Assembly (NCBI GenBank): GCA_964371355.1
Contig: CAYJMG010000001.1
Span: forward strand, 248,001-312,000
Direction: 5' to 3'
Length of the DNA: 64,000 nt
Source of the DNA: JACRBR01 sp964371355
Lineage (GTDB): Bacteria > Chloroflexota > Dehalococcoidia > DSTF01 > JACRBR01
Made by a program: the position numbers and the translations under genes. Below the pieces are notes generated by a model. The model saw nothing but the letters and a program-made list of their open reading frames with translations, was not told where the DNA came from and searched no databases. This document shows positions 24,821 through 33,353 of this stretch, one piece after another. Within the stretch, counting starts at the first letter, position 1; each line of letters opens with the position of its first letter.

Positions 24821-25024
24821 GTGAGCAATGACGCGCGGCTGGAGCGGATCACGACGAGGACATACCGGATCCGCCACGGTCGGCCCGGCGCCACAACGCC
24901 GGCGAGCCAGTTCGAGAAGAAGGGGCCGGACGCCGCACAGGACTATCCTCCCAGCCGGTTCGCCGGATGGGTGAAGGGGGAGCCGCTGCGCGAGCAGCCG
25001 TCGCCCGGCCGGCGCCCCGATTGA
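24821..25024 (+). CDS. Small hypothetical protein
   Basis: 67 residues from a GTG at 24821. The sequence is Arg- and Pro-rich (RTYRIRHGRPGATTP, DYPPSRFAGWVKGEP) without recognisable domain, membrane segment or signal. It lies 45 bp after phnW and is followed by two stable hairpins, which would suit the end of a transcript. I do not recognise a family; coding status is uncertain. Confidence 0.4.
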   Translation: MSNDARLERITTRTYRIRHGRPGATTPASQFEKKGPDAAQDYPPSRFAGWVKGEPLREQPSPGRRPD

Positions 25025-25041
25025 CACGCCCTCCCTCGGCA

Positions 25042-25100
25042 GGCTCACTGCGACGGTGAGCCACCCTCCCGAAGAGCCACGTTTGCCCAGCGTGGCTCTT
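25042..25100 (+). terminator. Two consecutive hairpins, likely terminator of the phn transcript
   Basis: GGCTCAC (25042-25048) pairs with GTGAGCC (25056-25062). Thirty bases on, AAGAGCCACG (25072-25081) pairs perfectly with CGTGGCTCTT (25091-25100) around a 9-nt loop. The run CACTTTGTCCCCCC follows, so there is only a weak T stretch. Confidence 0.6.
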
Positions 25101-25323
25101 CACTTTGTCCCCCCCCGGGACAACAACCACAGATTCCACAGGTGGACACATCGGGCCGACGGCGACCCGGGTCGGGCGGCGGCAGTGGTAGGCCACTCGC
25201 GATTGGCTGGGCGGCGCCGCCCGGAGGCCCGGGCGCGTAACATGTTTGAAGCACCATGGGCAGGCGCTACAGCGAATACTGAGTAAAGACGTTCTATCCG
25301 CGGATACCAGAGGCGACAACACA

Positions 25324-26439
25324 ATGAGATTCGGGAGTGGATTCCTCGGCGCGATTGCGGGCGTCGTGATTGGCGCGGCTGTCGTGGGCGGCGCGGTCTG
25401 GGCGTTTGACGTCGGAGACGACCGTGAGACGGATCAGCCTACGGCAGCCTCGACGGGGCGACCCGTCAGCGACGACGGTTCGGCCGCGTCCGCGGGCGCC
25501 GTATCCGACTACACGGCACTGTATGAGCAAGTACGGCCTTCGATCGTCGAGATCGCGACGGGTATTGCGGACGAATTCGGCCGCTCCGGACTCGGCTCCG
25601 GGATCGTGGTGGACAGCGAGGGACACGTGCTCACGAACTACCACGTCGTGAGCGGTTTCGATGAGGTCACCGTCAGGTTCTGGGACGGGACAGTCGCGCA
25701 GGCTGACGTTGTTGGCACTGATCCGGGCAATGACATCGCGATGGTCAGGGTGGCCGTCGACGACCAGCGCGTGCTGCGGCCTGCTGAACTCGGGGACTCG
25801 AGCGAGGTCAAGGTGGGCTCGATCGTGGCGGCGATCGGCAACCCCTTCGGGCTCGAGGGAAGCTTCACGACGGGCGTCATCAGTGGCATCAACCGCACGT
25901 TGGACACGAGCACCCGGCCGATCCGGGGGCTGCTGCAAACGGACGCGGCCGTCAATCCCGGGAACTCGGGCGGCGCGCTCATCAGCCTCGAGGGCAAGAT
26001 CATCGGCATCAACACGGCCATCGAGACGAACGGCACGGGCGGGAACTTCGCCGGCGTCGCGTATGCGGTGCCAATCAACACGCCGAAACGGTTCCTTCAG
26101 GAGCTTGTGAACGGCGAGGCCATCGAGCACCCGCGGCTGGGGATCTCAGGCAGGACGTTGACGGCGCAGGAAGCAGGCGACCTTGGCGTCGAACATGGCG
26201 TGGAAGTCCTGGCCGTTGAGGGCGGAAGCGCCGCGGACGATGCGGGTCTGCGATCGTCGGATGAGGGCGACGCTGACGTGATCACGGCGATCGACGGCGT
26301 GGCGATGACCCGGTTCGAGGATCTGGCTGACTACATCGACTCGAAGAAGGTAGGTGACGAGGTGACGCTCACCGTGCTCCGGGACGGCGAGAACATCGAG
26401 CTGACGGCGAACCTCGAAGCGTGGAACTCCTCCGCTTGA
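25324..26439 (+). CDS. HtrA/DegP-like S1C serine protease with PDZ domain
   Basis: 371 residues from ATG 25324. One N-terminal membrane segment (about 5-25, FLGAIAGVVIGAAVVGGAVWAF) anchors an extracytoplasmic trypsin-like domain (about 65-265). The catalytic His is in TNYHVVSGF, Asp in PGNDIAMVRV and Ser in NPGNSGGALIS. A single PDZ domain follows (about 275-360, with VEVLAVEGGSAADDAGLR and DVITAIDGVAMTRFEDLADYI). The family degrades misfolded exported proteins. It is monocistronic, followed at once by a strong terminator hairpin. Confidence 0.95.
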   Translation: MRFGSGFLGAIAGVVIGAAVVGGAVWAFDVGDDRETDQPTAASTGRPVSDDGSAASAGAVSDYTALYEQVRPSIVEIATGIADEFGRSGLGSGIVVDSEGHVLTNYHVVSGFDEVTVRFWDGTVAQADVVGTDPGNDIAMVRVAVDDQRVLRPAELGDSSEVKVGSIVAAIGNPFGLEGSFTTGVISGINRTLDTSTRPIRGLLQTDAAVNPGNSGGALISLEGKIIGINTAIETNGTGGNFAGVAYAVPINTPKRFLQELVNGEAIEHPRLGISGRTLTAQEAGDLGVEHGVEVLAVEGGSAADDAGLRSSDEGDADVITAIDGVAMTRFEDLADYIDSKKVGDEVTLTVLRDGENIELTANLEAWNSSA

Positions 26440-26459
26440 TTGGTGTGTAGGCGGAGCCG

Positions 26460-26490
26460 AAGGGGCGGAGCCGGTTCGGATCCGCCCCTT
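26460..26490. terminator. Terminator hairpin between htrA-like gene and leuD
   Basis: AAGGGGCGGA (26460-26469) pairs perfectly with TCCGCCCCTT (26481-26490), loop of 11 nt, 20 bp after the protease stop and 28 bp from the convergent leuD stop. It can serve both strands, with short A/T edges on each side. Confidence 0.75.
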
Positions 26491-26517
26491 TGCGTACCCG
26501 GCGCGCCCTCCGGCATA

Positions 26518-27123
26518 TCAGACTGAAGTGGGTGCAGGCGTCTTCGGCTTGAACGACGACCGCGTCGCCTCATAGGCCGTGATGTCGTCCCCGTGATGGA
26601 GGGTGAGACTGATGTCATCGAGGCCGTTCAGGAGGCAGTCCTTCACGAACGGATCCATGTCGAACTGGCGGGACTTCCCGTTGCCCAGCGTTACCGTCTG
26701 CGTCTCGAGATCGACCTCCATCTCCCAACCGGGTGAGTCTTCCGCGCGTGCGATCAGCCGGTCGATGCTGTCTTGTGGCAGCTCGACCGTAAGGAGGCCG
26801 ATCTTCGCGCAGTTGTTCCTGAAGATGTCGGCGAAGGACGGTGCGATGATCGCCTTGATGCCCATATCCTGGAGGGCCCACGGCGCGTGCTCTCGGGAAG
26901 AGCCACACCCGAAGTTCGGGCCGGTCACCAGGATCTGTGCGCCGTCATAGCGGTGATCGTTCAAGACGAAGTCTGGATCCTTGCGCCAGGCGTCGAAGGC
27001 GAACTCCCCGAAACCGGTGCGCTCGATGCGCTTCAGGTACTTGGCGGGGATGATCTGATCGGTGTCGACGTCGGCGCGCGGAAGGGGCAGCACCTTGCCG
27101 TGGATCTTGCGGACGGGCTCCAT
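26518..27123 (-). CDS. leuD: 3-isopropylmalate dehydratase small subunit
   Basis: 201-residue small subunit of isopropylmalate isomerase, which with LeuC converts 2- to 3-isopropylmalate in leucine synthesis. Typical stretches are LPRADVDTDQIIPAKYLKRI, GPNFGCGSSREHAPWAL, IIAPSFADIFRNNCAKIGLL and the C-terminal GLDDISLTL. ATG 27123 overlaps the leuC stop in an ATGA junction, so the subunits are translationally coupled. Confidence 0.96.
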   Translation of the reverse strand: MEPVRKIHGKVLPLPRADVDTDQIIPAKYLKRIERTGFGEFAFDAWRKDPDFVLNDHRYDGAQILVTGPNFGCGSSREHAPWALQDMGIKAIIAPSFADIFRNNCAKIGLLTVELPQDSIDRLIARAEDSPGWEMEVDLETQTVTLGNGKSRQFDMDPFVKDCLLNGLDDISLTLHHGDDITAYEATRSSFKPKTPAPTSV

Positions 27124-28529
27124 CAGTTCCTCCCCCACTCGCGGATATCGACGAAATGCCCCGCAACCGCGGCCGCGGCGGCCATCTGCGGGCTGACCAG
27201 GTGCGTGCGGCCGCCGGGGCCCTGCCTGCCCTCGAAGTTGCGGTTTGAGGTCGATGCGCAGCGCTCGCCGGGCAGCAGGATGTCCGGGTTCATGCCGAGA
27301 CACATCGAGCAGCCGGCGTCCCGCCACTCGAAGCCGGCGTCGGTGAAGGTTCGGTCAAGGCCTTCGCCCTCGGCCTGCACCTTCACGAGACCGGAACCGG
27401 GGACCACCATCGCCCGCACCGTGCTCGCAACACGCCGGCCACGCACCACCTCGGCGGCGGCGCGCAGATCCTCGATGCGGCCGTTCGTGCAGGAGCCAAG
27501 GAACACGCGGTCGATGGGGATGTCCACGATTGCGGTACCGGGCTTGAGGTCCATGTAGAGCAAAGCGCGTTCGGCCAGCTCGCGGGATCGAGGATCCTCG
27601 AAGCCATCAGGGTCCGGCACGCGGCCCCCTACGTTGACGCTCTGCGCCGGCGTCGTCCCCCACGTCACGCAGGGCTCGATGTCGCCGGCATCAAGCTGTA
27701 CGACGCGGTCGAATACCGCGTCATCATCAGAGGGAAGCGAGCGCCAGTCGTCGAGCGCCCGTTCCCAGGCCGCGCCCTTCGGTGCGAAGTTGCGGCCCTC
27801 GACGTAGGCGAACGTCGTGTCGTCCGGCGCGATGAGACCGGCCCGTGCCCCGCCCTCGATGGACATGTTGCACACAGTCATCCTCCCCTCCATCGAGAAC
27901 GAGCGGATGACGTCGCCCCGATATTCGATGACATGGCCGATCCCACCGGACACACCGATCGTCCGTATGATGGCCAGAATCACGTCCTTGGGCGTGATCG
28001 CTTCGTGCAAGGTGCCGTTCACCTCGACAGCCATCGTGTTCGGGGTCGCTTGTGGGAGCGTCTGCGTAGCGAGGACGTGCTCGACCTCGGATGTACCAAT
28101 GCCGAAGGCGAGCGCGCCGAACGCGCCGTGCGTCGACGTGTGGCTGTCGCCACACACGATGGTCATGCCGGGCTGCGTGAATCCCTGCTCCGGGCCAATA
28201 ATATGAACGATGCCCTGGCGGCGGTCGGCCACACCGAAATACGGAAGTCCGAAGTCCTCCGCGTTCTTCGAGATCGCCGCGACCTGTGCGACCGACAGCG
28301 GATCCGACCAGGGCTTGTCACGATCGATCGTCGGCACGTTGTGGTCGACGGTGAGCAGTGTCAGATCCGGACGCCGGACACGACGGCCCGTGAGCCGAAG
28401 ACCATCGAAGGCCTGTGCAGAGGTTACTTCATGGACCAGATGCAGATCGATGTAGAGCAGATCGGGCTTGCTTTGCTCGCGGCGAACCAGGTGCGCGTCC
28501 CAGATCTTCTCGGACGTTGTTCTTCCCAT
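27123..28529 (-). CDS. leuC: 3-isopropylmalate dehydratase large subunit
   Basis: 468-residue aconitase-superfamily subunit carrying the [4Fe-4S] cluster. Cluster cysteines are in LGSCTNGRIED and in GCSMCLGMNPD. Substrate-binding segments VDHNVPT, GDSHTSTHGAFGALAFGIGTSEVEHVLATQ and RNFEGRQGPGGRTHL are intact. It is followed by leuD with an ATGA overlap and preceded, 26 bp upstream, by a PIN/AbrB module that separates it from leuA. Confidence 0.97.
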   Translation of the reverse strand: MGRTTSEKIWDAHLVRREQSKPDLLYIDLHLVHEVTSAQAFDGLRLTGRRVRRPDLTLLTVDHNVPTIDRDKPWSDPLSVAQVAAISKNAEDFGLPYFGVADRRQGIVHIIGPEQGFTQPGMTIVCGDSHTSTHGAFGALAFGIGTSEVEHVLATQTLPQATPNTMAVEVNGTLHEAITPKDVILAIIRTIGVSGGIGHVIEYRGDVIRSFSMEGRMTVCNMSIEGGARAGLIAPDDTTFAYVEGRNFAPKGAAWERALDDWRSLPSDDDAVFDRVVQLDAGDIEPCVTWGTTPAQSVNVGGRVPDPDGFEDPRSRELAERALLYMDLKPGTAIVDIPIDRVFLGSCTNGRIEDLRAAAEVVRGRRVASTVRAMVVPGSGLVKVQAEGEGLDRTFTDAGFEWRDAGCSMCLGMNPDILLPGERCASTSNRNFEGRQGPGGRTHLVSPQMAAAAAVAGHFVDIREWGRN

Positions 28530-28555
28530 TGAGGTGAGGTCTCCAGCTATACAGG

Positions 28556-29083
28556 CTATCGCTTCTCGACGTAGTCACCGACCGAGACGTACGCGGGGAG
28601 CGGCACGACGCGGGTCGACGCCATCGGCAACGTAATGGACGAAATGCCGCGGATACCGGCGAAGTCCGAATCGTTCGTCACCACCGCCCCGCAACCCCGC
28701 AGAGCGGCGGATGCGGCGATGAGTGCGTCGGGCGTCTTCATCTTCGTGACAGCCCGGATCATCGCTCCGGCGATGAGCATGGTCTCCGTCACAGGGGCGA
28801 GTTCGACACCCTGCTGCTGATGCGAGAGTGAGAGCACAACCTCGAGCGCCCGGCGGTCGCCACTTCGGAACGGACTGACAAGCAACTCCGAGTACGTGAT
28901 ACCCGCGATGTCGATCGTGATATCGCCCCGCGCCGCGAGCAAGAAGAGCTGACGTGCGAGCGCGTGATGCTCCGAGTGCCGATCGAGGTAGTAGATACAC
29001 ACGCAGGTATCGATGGTGACCCGCCGATACTGCGTGACATCTGCTACGAACTCTTCGATTCCTCGTCCCACGGGCGCTCCCAA
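28556..29083 (-). CDS. PIN-domain ribonuclease, VapC-like toxin
   Basis: About 175 residues. The PIN acidic residues are visible: RVTIDTCVCIYYLDRH (first Asp), GITYSELLVSPF (Glu), MKTPDALIAASAALRG (Asp) and VVTNDSDFAGI (last Asp pair). PIN-domain VapC toxins cut RNA and are neutralised by a DNA-binding antitoxin. The upstream AbrB-type gene overlaps its 5' end by about 40 bp. Start is uncertain: TTG 29083 or GTG 29071. The toxin-antitoxin call is inference from domain pairing. Confidence 0.85.
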   Translation of the reverse strand: MGAPVGRGIEEFVADVTQYRRVTIDTCVCIYYLDRHSEHHALARQLFLLAARGDITIDIAGITYSELLVSPFRSGDRRALEVVLSLSHQQQGVELAPVTETMLIAGAMIRAVTKMKTPDALIAASAALRGCGAVVTNDSDFAGIRGISSITLPMASTRVVPLPAYVSVGDYVEKR

Positions 29084-29445
29084 CCTTCCCTCTCACGCCG
29101 GACCCATGCGTGGATTGCTTCGTCGCTCCCCCATTCGGGGTAGTCGCTCAGTGCCCCCGCCAGACGATTCGCCCAGCCTTCGGGCGTGTCGGGACGACGC
29201 TCCAGGGTGATGGTGCCGCTCAGCGCGAGCAGATTCAGCTCGTCGCCGGCACGGAGACCCAGTTGCCTCACCATCGCCGCCGGCAGTGTTATTTGGTACT
29301 TGCTGCTCAGTCTGGTTATGCCGCTCATGGGCACCTCCCCGCCAATCGGCGAGACCTGATAGACCGCCAGCGCTTCTCCCAGTTTGTGGCCCGGGCGTTC
29401 GTCGCCTTGGGGTTCGTACCTGGTCTTCGGCGGTTTCTTTGCCAT
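29044..29445 (-). CDS. AbrB/SpoVT-type antitoxin
   Basis: The DNA-binding swapped-hairpin domain is in the middle: SGITRLSSKYQITLPAAMVRQLGLRAGDELNLLALSG, then an acidic, Trp-rich toxin-binding tail (GWANRLAGALSDYPEWGSDEAIHAWV). Two starts are plausible. ATG 29445 gives 133 residues and lies just below a good promoter, implying a leaderless message. ATG 29328 gives 94 residues and has an ideal GGGGAGGTG ribosome site. It overlaps the PIN gene and probably represses its own promoter. Confidence 0.85.
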   Translation of the reverse strand: MAKKPPKTRYEPQGDERPGHKLGEALAVYQVSPIGGEVPMSGITRLSSKYQITLPAAMVRQLGLRAGDELNLLALSGTITLERRPDTPEGWANRLAGALSDYPEWGSDEAIHAWVRREREGWERPWDEESKSS

Positions 29446-29451
29446 GGCGAG

Positions 29452-29507
29452 ATCTTACCCTGTCTCACCACGCTTCGTCAAGCGTTTCTTCCATTCCTCA
29501 AGCGTTT
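29452..29507 (-). promoter_or_regulatory. Promoter and direct-repeat operator of the AbrB-PIN module
   Basis: On the minus strand TTGACG (29481-29476) and TAAGAT (29457-29452) are 18 bp apart, placing the start of transcription at or next to the ATG at 29445. Two direct repeats of AAACGCTTGA (29487-29478 and 29507-29498), exactly 20 bp apart, overlap or flank the -35 box, as expected for antitoxin binding sites. Confidence 0.6.
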
Positions 29508-29533
29508 TATGGGCAGCCTTGACCGTGGCCCCT

Positions 29534-31084
29534 TTAGGGGTTGGTACGCACCTCGGTATCTTGGCGACGCTCGATCGCGAGCATTCGATTAAGGGCGTTC
29601 ATGTAGGCCTTGGCCGAAGCCACGATGATGTCGGTGTCCGCCCCGCGGCCCACGTAGCTGCGGCCCTTGCTCTCGACGCGGATCGTGACTTCACCCTGCG
29701 CGTCGATCCCCTCGGTGACGCTCTTCACATGGAACTCCGTAAGCTCGTTGTCGACCTGCACGATGCGGTTGATCGCGCGATACACCGCGTCGACGGGCCC
29801 GGTCCCAAGCGCCGCGTCCGCGCGTATCGACCCATCGGGCGCGATGAGCCGTACGGTTGCCGTCGGCTGGGCGTGGTCGCCGCACGACACCTGCACGAAG
29901 TCGAGGCGATACACCTCTTCCATTGTCCGCAGCTTGTCCGCGACGATCGCCTCCAGGTCGCGATCATCGATCTCGGCCTTCTTGTCCGCCAGCTCCTTGA
30001 AGGCCATGAACGCGCGCGAGAGTTCCTCTTCCGTCAGATCGTAGCCCAACTCCTCGAGGCGGGCCTTGAAGCCATGGCGGCCGGACACCTTGCCCAGGAC
30101 AATCTCGCCACCCCCGGACGGGATGCCGATGTCCTTCGCGTCCATGATCTCGTACGTCTCGCGCATCTTCAGGACGCCGTCCTGGTGGATGCCAGACTGA
30201 TGGCGGAACGCGTTCGACCCGACAATCGCCTTGTTTGGCTGGATGCTCATACCCGTCAGGTCCGAAACCAGACGGCTCGTGCGATACAGCTCCTGCGTCC
30301 TGATGTTCGTCTCGACGTTGAAGAAGTCCTTTCGCGTGCGGATCGCCATCACGACTTCCTCGAGTGCCGCGTTGCCGGCGCGCTCGCCGATTCCGTTGAT
30401 GCACGTCTCCACCTGGCGAGCACCCGCCTTCACAGCCGCCAGCGAGTTCGCGACGGCCAGGCCCAGGTCGTTGTGGCAGTGGACGCTAATCCGCGCCTTG
30501 TCGATGTTCGGCACCTTGTTCCGGATGTCGGCGATGAACTCCGCGAACTCCTCAGGCGTCGTATAGCCGACGGTATCCGGGATGTTCAATGTCCGGGCGC
30601 CGGCAGCGATGACCTGCTCCAGCATCCAATACACGTACTCGCGGTCGCTGCGGGTGGCGTCCATGGGGCTAAACTCGACATCGGAGCAGTAGCCGGCCGC
30701 GCGCGCGACCATGGCCCGCGCCATCTCCAGCACTGTCTCCTTGTCCTTCGCGAGCTGGTGCATGATGTGGATATCGCTGGTGGACAGGAACACATGGATG
30801 CGTGGCGCCACGCCCACCTTCACGGCCTCCCAGCACGCATCGACGGCGCCGGCGTCGGCGTGAGCGAGCCCGGCGATCTGGGAGCCCTTGATCTCGCGAG
30901 CGATGGCCTGGACCGCGTCGAAGTCGCCAGGCGACGTCTTCGGGAATCCAGCTTCGATGATGTCCACGCCCAGCTTCTCCAGCTGGCGCGCGATCTCCAT
31001 CTTGTCGGCGGTGGTCAGTGCGACACCGGGCGATTGCTCGCCGTCTCGCAGCGTCGTGTCGAAGATCAGTACCTTGTCTACCAT
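29534..31084 (-). CDS. leuA: 2-isopropylmalate synthase
   Basis: 516-residue enzyme for the first committed step of leucine synthesis (acetyl-CoA plus 2-ketoisovalerate). The HMGL-like barrel begins VLIFDTTLRDGEQSPGV, with metal ligands in SVHCHNDLGLAVAN and TINGIGERAGN-like CINGIGERAGNAALEE. The C-terminal leucine-sensing regulatory domain (about 390-510, including GVDAVYRAI-like GPVDAVYRAINRIVQ) is complete, so feedback inhibition is expected. ATG 31084 has GGAGGAG. A Leu-rich leader peptide and hairpins precede it. Confidence 0.97.
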   Translation of the reverse strand: MVDKVLIFDTTLRDGEQSPGVALTTADKMEIARQLEKLGVDIIEAGFPKTSPGDFDAVQAIAREIKGSQIAGLAHADAGAVDACWEAVKVGVAPRIHVFLSTSDIHIMHQLAKDKETVLEMARAMVARAAGYCSDVEFSPMDATRSDREYVYWMLEQVIAAGARTLNIPDTVGYTTPEEFAEFIADIRNKVPNIDKARISVHCHNDLGLAVANSLAAVKAGARQVETCINGIGERAGNAALEEVVMAIRTRKDFFNVETNIRTQELYRTSRLVSDLTGMSIQPNKAIVGSNAFRHQSGIHQDGVLKMRETYEIMDAKDIGIPSGGGEIVLGKVSGRHGFKARLEELGYDLTEEELSRAFMAFKELADKKAEIDDRDLEAIVADKLRTMEEVYRLDFVQVSCGDHAQPTATVRLIAPDGSIRADAALGTGPVDAVYRAINRIVQVDNELTEFHVKSVTEGIDAQGEVTIRVESKGRSYVGRGADTDIIVASAKAYMNALNRMLAIERRQDTEVRTNP

Positions 31085-31130
31085 GGTGCTCCTCCGTTCG
31101 ATTGCTCAATGAGGCATGACCGCCTCTTCC

Positions 31131-31192
31131 GGCGCACAAATGCGCGCCCTACTGGTGCTGGCCCTCCGACTCGCCATAGCGAGACGAGGGCC
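31131..31192 (-). promoter_or_regulatory. Putative attenuator hairpins before leuA
   Basis: A long stem, GGCCCTC and CTCGC paired with GCGAG and GAGGGCC (31160-31192), lies inside the 3' half of the leader frame. It is followed by a second stem GGCGCA/TGCGC (31131-31148). The first could form or melt depending on ribosome position on the Leu codons. No clear T-run follows, so transcriptional versus translational control cannot be decided. Confidence 0.45.
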
Positions 31193-31235
31193 GGTGAAGA
31201 TTGAGCAAGGGACGCGTCAGCACTGTCATCATCAT
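31149..31235 (-). CDS. Leucine-rich leader peptide of leuA
   Basis: 28-codon frame starting with three consecutive ATG codons and reading MMMTVLTRPLLNLHRPSS, then RYGESEGQHQ. Four Leu codons and one Val codon lie within eleven codons. Its 3' part overlaps the large hairpin at 31160-31192. It sits between the upstream lipoprotein gene and leuA, all on the minus strand. Leader peptides of this kind control leu and ilv genes by attenuation in many bacteria; the assignment here is by position and codon content. Confidence 0.5.
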   Translation of the reverse strand: MMMTVLTRPLLNLHRPSSRYGESEGQHQ

Positions 31236-31252
31236 TTCGCTCACGCCCGACT

Positions 31253-31654
31253 TCAAACGACCCCTTCGCAGGCGCCGTCGGGGTTTACCGACTCCACCGC
31301 CCACTCATCAGCATCGGTAAGGGTCGCGACGTACACCCGCACATGCGTGTCGAACGGCGGGATCAAGTGCGTGTACTTGAACTCGACGCACACGCGTGCC
31401 TTCCCACCCTGATCCTTCTGATCCTGGGTCAAATCCAGTGTGAGGACTCCCTGCGTGCCAAGATCCGTCACCTTCGTGCCCTCGGGCAGGCGGCCGCCGG
31501 CGGCCTCCTGGAGCCAGTACTGCGCGACGGCCTGGGCCGCGCTGCCCTCAAACCGGCGCGGATCCTTCTCGCCGCCGCATCCGACGACCAGCGACGTGAC
31601 GGCCAGGGCCAACACCGCGACAACCAACCGGACCGCCACGCGCGTACTCATCAT
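31253..31654 (-). CDS. Small lipoprotein
   Basis: 133 residues from ATG 31654 (a second ATG follows). Signal peptide VRLVVAVLALAVTSLVVGCGG with a lipobox VVGC, then a mature domain of about 110 residues (RRFEGSAAQAVAQYWLQEAAGGRLPE, VCVEFKYTHLIPPFDTHVRVYVATLTDADEWAVESVNP). The mature domain looks like a small alpha/beta fold similar in style to NTF2-like domains, but I do not recognise a family. It starts 5 bp after the ilvC stop, so it is carried in the ilv transcript although no amino acid role is evident. Confidence 0.78.
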   Translation of the reverse strand: MMSTRVAVRLVVAVLALAVTSLVVGCGGEKDPRRFEGSAAQAVAQYWLQEAAGGRLPEGTKVTDLGTQGVLTLDLTQDQKDQGGKARVCVEFKYTHLIPPFDTHVRVYVATLTDADEWAVESVNPDGACEGVV

Positions 31655-31659
31655 CGTTC

Positions 31660-32658
31660 TCAGCGGCTCTTCTTCAGCCAGGCCATCATGCCCCGCAACT
31701 CGGCGCCGACCTCCTCGATCGGGTGCTCCGCGTTGATGCGGCGGAGTGCATTGAAGCTGGGTCGGCCGGCCTGGTTCTCGAGAATCCATTCGCGGGCGAA
31801 GGTGCCGTCCTGGATCTGCCCCAGCACCTTCCTCATGTTGTCCTTCACGTGCGCATCGACGACGACCGGGCCGCGCGTGTAGTCGCCATACTCAGCCGTG
31901 TCACTGATCGAGTAGCGCATGTACTCCATGCCGCCCTCGTACATCAGGTCGACGATGAGCTTCAACTCGTGCATGCACTCGAAGTAGGCGACCTCCGGCT
32001 GATACCCGGCCTCCACGAGCGTCTCGAACGCGCTCTTCACGAGCGCCGTCGTGCCACCGCACAGGACCGACTGCTCGCCGAAGAGGTCGGTCTCGGTTTC
32101 CTCCTTGAAGGTCGTCTCCAGCACTCCGCCGCGCGTTGCGCCGATTCCCTTCGCGTAGGCTAGGGCGACCTGTTTCGCGTTTTCCGTGGCGTTCTGGTGG
32201 ATGGCGATCAGTGCGGGCACGCCGCCGCCTTCTGTGTAGACGCGGCGCACGAGGTGGCCGGGGCCCTTGGGTGCCACCATCGTTACGTCAACATCGTCGG
32301 GCGACTGCACCTGGCCGTAGTGCACGTTGAAGCCGTGCGCCCAGAGCACCATGTTCCCGGGCTTCAGTTGGTCGGCGATGTGGTCGTAGTAGATCTCGCG
32401 GGCCACCTGGTCGGGGACCGTCATCATGATCAGGTCGGCCGCCTCGGCGACTTCGCGCACGGTACCGACTCGCAGGCCGGCTTCCTCGACCTTGGCCCAC
32501 GATTTCGAGCCGGGGTAGAGGCCGACGATCACGTCGCAGCCGCTGTCCTTCAGGTTCTGCGCATGGGCATGGCCCTGGCTGCCAAATCCGATCACGCCGA
32601 CGACCTTGCCCTTGAGCTGGCTCAGGTCGGCGTCCTTGTCGTAGTACATCTGTGGCAT
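31660..32658 (-). CDS. ilvC: Ketol-acid reductoisomerase
   Basis: 332-residue class I enzyme, NADPH- and Mg-dependent, acting after acetolactate synthase. Rossmann motif VVGVIGFGSQGHAHAQNL, substrate/metal region VAPKGPGHLVRRVYTEGGGVPALIA, and metal-binding acids in FKEETETDLFGEQSVLCGG and FECMHELKLIVDLMYEGG. ATG 32658 (MPQMYYDKDADLSQLKG) is preferred over an upstream frame extension. It follows ilvN by about 120 bp with no recognisable gene between. Confidence 0.97.
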   Translation of the reverse strand: MPQMYYDKDADLSQLKGKVVGVIGFGSQGHAHAQNLKDSGCDVIVGLYPGSKSWAKVEEAGLRVGTVREVAEAADLIMMTVPDQVAREIYYDHIADQLKPGNMVLWAHGFNVHYGQVQSPDDVDVTMVAPKGPGHLVRRVYTEGGGVPALIAIHQNATENAKQVALAYAKGIGATRGGVLETTFKEETETDLFGEQSVLCGGTTALVKSAFETLVEAGYQPEVAYFECMHELKLIVDLMYEGGMEYMRYSISDTAEYGDYTRGPVVVDAHVKDNMRKVLGQIQDGTFAREWILENQAGRPSFNALRRINAEHPIEEVGAELRGMMAWLKKSR

Positions 32659-32777
32659 GCGGTTTGCTATCCCCTCTTGCTTGCACGCCCGCAACCTTCG
32701 GGCGAGATTCGCTGTTGGAGGATCTCGCGGCCGAGACTCACGCGGGCCTTCAACCAGCGCTTCGGCCGCTCGATCGC

Positions 32778-33353
32778 CTAGATCAAGCTGCCCACCTTTG
32801 GTTTGCCTTCCCCGGCGGACCTGAAGTGACGTTCCTGCCCGTTCCGGGACGGCGCGCCCACGGTCTGACCGCCGCCGCGCGTCATGGCGACGCGGCCGGT
32901 GCGGACCAGCTCCTTGAGCCCGTACGGGGTGAGCATCGCGATGATGGCGTCGACCTTGTCCTCGGTGCCCGTGGCCTCGATGACAAGGGAGTCCGCGGCG
33001 ACATCGACGATCTTCGCACGGAAGAGATCGACCACTTCGATGACGGCGCTGCGCGTCTCCTTCGACGTGGCGATCTTGATGAGCGCCAGCTCACGGGCGA
33101 CCGTCTCCTGCTCGGTCACGTCGCTGATCTTCACGACCTCGATGACCTTGAAGAGCTGCTTCGTCACCTGCTCGATGTCGTGGGCGGCGCCGTCGACCGT
33201 GAAGGTCATGCGGGACAGCCCGGGCATCTCGCTGTGGCCAACGGTAAGGCTCTCGATGTTGAACCCTCGCTGGCGCCACTTGCTGGCGATCTTGTTCAGG
33301 ACGCCGGGCCGGTTCTCGACCAGCGCGACGATAGTGTGCAATCTTCCGCTCAT
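32778..33353 (-). CDS. ilvN: Acetolactate synthase small (regulatory) subunit
   Basis: 191 residues. ACT domain at the N-terminus (HTIVALVENRPGVLNKIASKWRQRGFNIESLTVGHSEMPGLSRMTF) binds valine for feedback inhibition. A second ACT-like half (about 80-165) ends with LTPYGLKELVRTGRVAMTRG. ATG 33353 overlaps the ilvB stop by ATGA, so catalytic and regulatory subunits are translationally coupled. Often named ilvH in other genomes. Confidence 0.95.
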   Translation of the reverse strand: MSGRLHTIVALVENRPGVLNKIASKWRQRGFNIESLTVGHSEMPGLSRMTFTVDGAAHDIEQVTKQLFKVIEVVKISDVTEQETVARELALIKIATSKETRSAVIEVVDLFRAKIVDVAADSLVIEATGTEDKVDAIIAMLTPYGLKELVRTGRVAMTRGGGQTVGAPSRNGQERHFRSAGEGKPKVGSLI

